Positions 57,748 through 64,000 of a DNA stretch of 64,000 nt are shown piece by piece. Both the position numbers and the translations under genes were made by a program. How positions within the stretch are numbered: the first letter of the stretch is position 1; every line of letters starts with the position of its first letter. The stretch is from positions 1,382,501 to 1,446,500 of the forward strand of contig JAQFVV010000030.1 of assembly GCA_028023455.1 (NCBI GenBank). The letters are read 5' to 3'. The stretch comes from Epiperipatus broadwayi (lineage: Eukaryota > Onychophora > Udeonychophora > Euonychophora > Peripatidae). The notes below the pieces were generated by a model. That model had not been told where the DNA came from, searched no databases, and saw only the letters and a program-made list of their open reading frames with translations.

Positions 57748-59559
57748 GAAAATATGGGTCAGACTGAAAGCAATTAGAGAAATGGATATATACAATAGTG
57801 TTTGGTTAATGGAATAAGAAAGATGTTAAAAGAGTAGAATGAAAGAATTTGAGAGTATTTAATTAGGAATAAGGAAGAATTCAGAATAACCAGAAAATGA
57901 TTGCAGTTATTACGATTAAACAAATTAATAAAATCAACATAATAGAAAGATAAAATAAAGACTGGCAATATGAAGTTTATAAAAGAAATTATTACAGTTG
58001 AAGAATAATTTAAAATATATTACTGATTGTGTTGGTATACATGAAGAAATAGAAAATATAAAAAAATTTTAATGAAGAAAAAAGATGTAGTAATAACAAT
58101 AACTTTATATTAAAACAATAAGGGCAATTAAAGGATTAGATGCAAAACATTATATAAAATTGCTCAAAATGGATGAGCGAAAACTGAATAATTCAAACTA
58201 AATGATGGTAATTTGAAAAAGCTGTGAAAAATGGAAATTTTAAAACTTGATGAGTACAATATAGTGAAGAAAGTAGCAATTGAGTATTTAAGTAAAAGGT
58301 AAATAAGACATTTATTTTATATAGCACGATGATTTTATAAACTGTAATATTAATAAACATTAAGTATATTTAAAAAAATGAAAAAAAATCATCTACAAGT
58401 ATAAAGAACTTATTACAAAACATCTAGGACAGGAAATGATAAGTTAGTTGAAATTATTTGCAGAACAAAAGCATAGGAAAAATAAAATATATTATATAAA
58501 AATCAATAAAAAAATAATAAAAAAGAAAAAGGAGTTCTGAAAATATATTAACAAAATGAAGAGAAAAAAAAATTATATGAACATAGTGAGAAATTACAAT
58601 ATAGAAGATAATTAAAATATGTTTAAAATCAAACAAAACAAAAAGTAGATTAAGAATATATATATAAAAAGGTGATTTGACAGTAAAAATATCAATAATT
58701 TTGAGAAAATTGTCAAAAGCTACTTTAATGGAAAACACTAGCATTGGATCAAATTTCTGCACAGTGAGGAAATGCAGATTAATATGTAGTAATTCTTTAT
58801 TTTCAATTTTTAATTACATACAGTAATTTTTTTTTTTTTATAAATGTGAATAAAGTATTCAATAAGAAAATATTTTTCTTATCAAAATGGTACCGAAAAG
58901 TTTTATATACATTACTCTACATTATCTTTGATGATTTAGTAATTTATAGCTGGAATTTCTACCATAAATTTATGTTGTTATTTTTAAAAAATAAAAATAT
59001 ATCCAATTAATTTATGCCATACATATCAAATTTCTCAATTTTCCTATAATCAAAACAATAGATTTCTCTACAATTTTGTTTTCTAAAAAATTATCCAGGC
59101 ATTTAACTGCCAAAAAAATATCAAATCAAGTTTAAAGACAGAGAAAAACAATTAAAGCTACAATAAAGAATGCCTGTGTTATACAAAATATGATAGAATA
59201 ATGAACAGAGTTTTCTACGTTAATCAGACAATATACAAAATTTAAACTTTGAAACAAACTGAAAATGAAAATAAATTTATCAAGATGAACCAGCTACATG
59301 ACCCTAAAGAATAACATTCAAAAATTAAACTAATAATTACAAGACCTAATAATTAATTAGTGCAATTTCCCTATGCAATCCAATCAATAATAATTTTCTA
59401 TTAACTATTATTTAAGCAACTTGGGATTTGTTCATCAAAGCTGGAAAACATAATTTTTAATGTTAAGGAAAGATTCACTGTATTGTTTTTATTGTATTTT
59501 GTTTAAATAATCAAATATAAATTCATAAAAATATATAGTAATTGAAGAAAACATATGGA
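57748..59559. other. AT-rich, purine-biased intergenic stretch
   Basis: Low-complexity Phe/Ile/Tyr-rich frames on the minus strand are compositional. No gene recognised. Confidence 0.4.
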
Positions 59560-59768
59560 CTTCTTGAATTAAACCACTAAACATCACATGATCACCATGC
59601 TTGCTCATAACTTATTAAACAGTGAAAACTTTCCATATAGTAGCGCCACTCAGTGCAAGCCAGAGTAATCAATGGATGCCAGAAGTCTTGTGCATAAAAT
59701 CCCTATCTAGCGCCTACTCACCCAATATCTCCAAACTAGTTTTGCCTGTTTAATAACTCTTCTTGAAT
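59560..59768 (+). repeat. Family A element, short deletion derivative
   Basis: 10-bp duplication CTTCTTGAAT (59560-59569 and 59759-59768). It runs from the extension (TAAACCACTAAACATCAC) through one arm to just before the ribozyme core. It then jumps to the last 20 bp of the opposite arm (TTTTGCCTGTTTAATAACT), the complement of its own start. Length 189 bp. Confidence 0.8.
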
Positions 59769-61140
59769 ACAAGAAACATTAAATGAAAAAAAAAACTAAA
59801 ATTATTACACAAAAGACTTGTTTCTTTAATGTTATTATACAATAGGAATATGGTTCTTAATGGGAATAACGGTGAGTTTGTTTCTAACAATACATTATTG
59901 GGAATTTTTTGCTTAATAAATTTATTATTCAATGGATTAAAAACAATTATTTCCCATGCAAAACATTCCTCATTTGCAGTATTTTTTTTCTTTAATTTTT
60001 GGAAAAAAATTATCAAAATTAGAAAGCAATATATAATATATTAATGATTGTATTTATTATATTTTAAAATGTTAAAGCAAAAATTTTTCACAGAAACCTT
60101 TTGGAAACAATCTTGAAAGTTTAAATTTCATTTCAATCATCATCATAATAAATAGTGTCTGTTGAACTTAATTTCTTAGTAAAAATGTAGCTAACATTTT
60201 AGTAATTTGTATATAGTTATGTACAAAGAATGAAAGATCTAGTCTACCTGTTGTATTCACATCCCAATTCATAAATTAATAATACTGACTTGGGAAAAAT
60301 GATAGTGCTCAAGGGTAAAATACAATAATGGTCATAACATCCAATTGCTTAGTTACCCTAATTTAAACAATGTAGATGGCAGTGTTACGATAGAGGAGTT
60401 AATACTAAAGACAATATAAAGCTGCTCAAGGTAAAATTTTGATTTATTAGTATTAGATCCAATACTAGCAGTGGTATGAGATAGTGTGGAGAGGTGAGGG
60501 TCATGTGAACATCTGAGTTCAAGGAACCCTATATATTACATTGATTGTACAGGTATATATATATATAGCCTGTATGTTGGACGTTATATGCTTGGACTGT
60601 AAATTATTTTTTGACATACTACAATGAGTTTTTCAATTATGGAACAAAATATTTTATCTTAACGTAATATGAAAAACACATAGCAGCACTAGGTAGAAAA
60701 AATCTACTCTGTCAAATGTTATAAGATTTGAAGTGAAATAATTATTTCAGCATTAGGAATACTTAAATAAGTTAAAAGAAAGCCATTTATTTTGTTAACG
60801 AATATTTGGTAGATTATGCTTAAGAATGAATAAAATCAAGTAGTTGAAAAATAGATTATAAAAAAATTATTAATAAAATCAAACTGAAAAAATTATAGTT
60901 AAAAATATATTGCATGTTACTAAAGATAAGAAATGGATTATCTCGATAAAAGCAGAAGACATTTTTTTTGATAAGAACAGTGAAAAAACCCAATTACAAA
61001 CTCAGGAAATAAATTAAAAAATAAAGTCATATTAATTGACACCTGTATAATATAACTAAATGAACATTTTAATAAAAATTATCTGAATAACAAAGAATTC
61101 TGATTTGTCATCATACATTAAAAATAGAGCTAATTCAGAA
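59769..61140. other. AT-rich spacer with family B fragment
   Basis: About 60455-60545 matches the inverted family B monomer end (GGTCATGTGAACATCTGAGT, CCCTATATATTACAT). The rest is unrecognised. Confidence 0.5.
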
Positions 61141-61640
61141 TTTAAAAAAAACAGAGAACGATATACAGATGAAAACATAATGGATGAAATAAATCATAGA
61201 ATTGAACATGGATTGAGGCTTTTGATATAAATAACTTGATATTAAAAAGAAATATGCCTATGTATTTAAAAAGAACAGTTTTAAATAAATGTTTTTATCA
61301 GTTCTTATTTATGCATCTAAGACTTGGATACTTAACAGAAGAACAATACAGAAAAATTTCAGATTACTCAACAAAATATGGAGAGATGTATGTAACAAGA
61401 AAGGAAGAAAAATAAAATATGTAGATGAAATAACGAACATATATTACTGATATTATTGACAGAATTAAGAGACTGAAGGATCTGGGCATATTGTTAGAAG
61501 AAATAATAATAGATAGAAAGTTGAAGTCTTAAAATGGATCCCAAGAGATGGATGGATGAAATAAAGAAGTTTGCTGGTTAGACATCATAGAAACTGGATT
61601 AAATGTGGAGGAATTTTCTATTCTGCAGTGGATCGATAAT
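61141..61640 (+). pseudogene. 5-prime-truncated LINE tail (IPRDCKRP family), deleted
   Basis: The plus strand retains IMDEINHRIE, NNLILKRNMPMYLKR, then eroded GHIV-like and IPRD segments. A deletion joins the IPRD region directly to RWMDEIKKF. It ends with a CTGCAGTGGATCGATAATGG tail. Heavily mutated. Confidence 0.75.
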
Positions 61641-62449
61641 GGCTGGAAATGATTCAGATAAATTTCAACAAATATTTTCACAAAAATTATTCACTTAAAA
61701 TATTTTACTCAAAATCTAAATAATATTAATATTGAAATGGAATTATAACTTTATATAAGTATAAAAAAATACTGTGGAAGAAATATTTTCAAATTCTGCT
61801 GTCAGAAATTATAATAAAATTGATAAACTCATACTTATGATCTACAATAATCCGAGAAATGCAAAAGTATCAATAGAAAATGAAATTTCTGAAGAATGTA
61901 ATTTTAATTCTTTAACCAATAGTTAGGTCAAAAAGTTTTTAATTTTATTATATAATCATTCTATTTATGCTTTTAATAACTTTGTTGTATTATCTATTTG
62001 TAATTTGTTTTTGAAAAATATTTATATATAAAGAAGTGTTTATCAAAATTAATAAAGCGATTTATAGATTTGCAATATTGTGGAAGAATTATTCCACATG
62101 TGCTACAATTGTCATCCAGTCTGGTTTTAAAATTAATTACTGACAGGAGAGAGTGTGTGACAATTCTAGCGCATGTGTTAAAGAATAGGTCCTTCCACAA
62201 TATTAAAATTTTTTATAATTCTTTATTACATTTTTTAATACCCTTTAAGCGTTTTTTTAATAGTTTCAAACCAGATAAGGAATCCCATCCTTACCTTTGC
62301 ATCGTGGCTATGAAAGACCTTTGCATGATCCTAAGGATAATGGGTGGGCAAAATTCTTAATAAAGGAAATTAAAAATATTTGGAAGATTACAATTCATGG
62401 ATAATACTAGAACAATAAAAAATAACATTTAACTGGATTATATTTAATT
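61641..62449. other. AT-rich spacer
   Basis: Overlapping short frames on both strands at 61994-62360 show no motif. Confidence 0.4.
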
Positions 62450-62705
62450 GTAGGGAATTTGAATACAAACTTTAAAGCTACTTTCAGTTATCATCTATCT
62501 CATATAACCGATATACATGGCCACACACATGTGAAAAAGATAAAACTATCTCCAATATACATATTTCGTGCTGAACCAACACTCATCAGTTGGTCCAGAT
62601 CATCATCTCCAACACATATACATAATCAATGCTAGGAGCAAATCTTCAAACTTTAATGGATAGGCTTCAATCCACTTTACCCTCCATCCATCCATAGTAT
62701 TGAAA
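62450..62705 (-). repeat. Family B monomer, truncated
   Basis: Carries the monomer start (GTAGGGAATTTGAATACAAAC), the hammerhead region and the CTTTAATGGATAGGCTTCAA block, then breaks off. A single arm only. Confidence 0.7.
62541..62604 (-). ncRNA. Hammerhead ribozyme, family B
   Basis: CTGATGA, stem II GTGTTG/CAGCAC (one G-T wobble), GAAA, ATGT loop, ATA triplet (cut predicted 62556/62555). Inner stem I CCAA/TTGG is intact; the outer stem I is partly degraded. Confidence 0.7.
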
Positions 62706-63165
62706 ATCTGATATGTGGAAGTGGCAATAAAAATAATAGGTTAGAGAGATATTACAATATATAAATTTAACAGATAATAAGTACAGTGAGAAATTTAGAT
62801 ATAGAGACAGAAATGAAGTACCTGTGATAATGGACATGGAAACATCCAAATGGACTAGTGAATGCATTACTGTATATGTTGATTAACAAAAACACATTGA
62901 TTAATGAAATATAATATATACTAATGCAGAATTAGAAAGCCAAAAGTTATCCTAAACTTCAAAAATATTCCGGTGAATTTAAATAAGAATTTACAATTAT
63001 TTCAGAAAGATAACTGGTTAGCAGTTTTTGAATTTACATCTGAGACATGGCAATATTTAAAGAACGAGGATATGGAAATATTTTTTAAATGATCCACTCA
63101 AAAGAACTGAATATGGGAATTCTGTAAAATGATATGAAAAAAAAATTTCATGCCGATGTAAGCTG
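62706..63165. other. AT-rich spacer
   Basis: Nothing recognised. Confidence 0.4.
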
Positions 63166-63235
63166 CCTTACAAGCAGTTGTCCCGGGTTAGCGGGTTCGC
63201 TTCCCGGCCGATGCTATGACACATGAAAATAAAAT
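63166..63235 (+). repeat. tRNA-derived SINE, 5-prime truncated (plus strand)
   Basis: CCTTACAAGCAGTTGTCCCG, the B box GGTTCGCTTCC, CCGGCCGATGC and TATGACACATGAAAAT. The A-box half is shortened. Close to the 14.2-kb copy. Confidence 0.75.
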
Positions 63236-64000
63236 ATTTTCGTTAAGAAAAATTATTTCAATAACAGAAAAAGACGACGCTATTAATAAAAAGGGCAAGA
63301 TAAAAGTTAAGAAAATTTTATAAAAAACTACAATAATAAAGTACAAAAAATAAATGGCTCATATCTTTTAATTAAAGAAGTAAATAAAATCTGGGGAAAA
63401 TTAAATATGCATCACTAGAGGGGGTTAGTTTAGTGCAAAAAAAAAAAAAGAGCTTTGAAAATCAAAATGGAGACAGGAATAAAACAAAATTTTACATTCT
63501 AAATATGAATTATGTGGAGATGGAAGAGTGTGCAAAAATTTTCGAAAAGACTTAAATGATATCAAAATAAGATCAATACTGAAGCTGAAAATATTTATTA
63601 TAACAGAAAAGGGAGTGATTCATCGTTTAGGACAAGGGCGGGAAGTTGAGACAAAGGAACGTAATATAGGCGAAAAAATTTAGGTTTATTAAATATGTGT
63701 GAGTGCAGAATAGAAAATGTTACGAGAATGTAATTTTTTTAAAAAAGGAAATAAGTGATGAGTGCGGGATATGTAAAGCACGATGAGAAAATTAAGTAGT
63801 TGAATTTTATTTAGGATTACTAAAAGAGAGAAATCAGGATTAAAATAATAAAAAAAAACCAATGATGAAAAAAAATATAAATGGATTAATATTCATATGC
63901 TATCTAATTCTTTACAAAGTAACTTCGGTTACGAAGAAACTACATTTCATCGCATCGCAAGTTTTTTGCTTATTGTTATTAAATTTCTGTAGGTAAAAAT
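63236..64000. other. Unassigned end of the window
   Basis: Around 63590-63760 the plus strand has more balanced, CpG-containing sequence (GGACAAGGGCGGGAAGTTGA, GTGCGGGATATG) in broken frames. Possibly a decayed transposon ORF; not identified. Confidence 0.3.

Noticed and set aside
58454-58762. 102-codon minus-strand ORF rich in Phe, Ile and Tyr
   Set aside because: Low-complexity translation of A-rich DNA; no motif and no splice or promoter context.
1-64000. CRISPR arrays, bacterial operons or phage-type systems
   Set aside because: Spliced-type signals, SINE/LINE/hAT content and absence of dense ORFs show eukaryotic DNA; the regular repeats seen are transposons and microsatellites.

Overview
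The window is strongly AT-rich, repeat-dense eukaryotic DNA. It has one clear protein-coding exon in 64 kb, spliceosomal-type splice signals, C2H2 zinc fingers, APE-type non-LTR retrotransposons, hAT and Merlin DNA transposons and a tRNA-derived SINE. Together these indicate a metazoan, most likely an invertebrate. I lean towards an arthropod but cannot prove it from the sequence.

Genes: the only secure gene is a 620-residue C2H2 zinc-finger protein on the minus strand (47574-49436), with a splice acceptor just upstream of its start codon. Two further loci look like real, short, spliced genes. One is a two-exon 35-codon ORF on the minus strand (17197-17612) beside a CpG-containing, possibly bidirectional promoter that also carries a 33-codon ORF on the plus strand (17883-17984). 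The other is a minus-strand first coding exon ending in a perfect GTAAGT donor (43872-43953).

Mobile DNA: 0-7 kb holds a hammerhead-bearing palindromic element, a SINE and a gutted LTR retrotransposon with roughly 1.8-kb repeats. 7.9-12.9 kb holds a long hairpin, a dead Merlin transposase and non-LTR fragments. 14-16.6 kb holds a SINE, a LINE tail and a complete palindromic element. 18.6-29.5 kb is a graveyard of Ty3/gypsy-like pol, a diverged 1.7-kb duplicated segment and two hammerhead palindromes. 29.6-34 kb carries two non-LTR copies, one almost full length. 35.5-37.6 kb is a dead hAT gene split by a hammerhead element. 37.8-46.5 kb has hammerhead monomers, hairpins, LINE tails and a hAT-type MITE. 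50-63.5 kb has more SINEs, palindromes and LINE remnants.

The most interesting signal is a set of small non-autonomous elements sharing one architecture: a 9-16 bp target duplication, an arm, an inverted second arm, and an unpaired extension of about 40-100 bp at one end only. Families A and B carry recognisable hammerhead self-cleaving ribozyme cores (CTGATGA, stem II, GAAA, cleavage triplet, long two-part stem I). Family C carries a hammerhead-like hairpin with no stem I, and family D carries nested palindromes. They resemble retrozymes or isolated terminal repeats of Penelope-like elements, but the inverted-arm organisation is unusual and no partner reverse transcriptase of that class is visible here.
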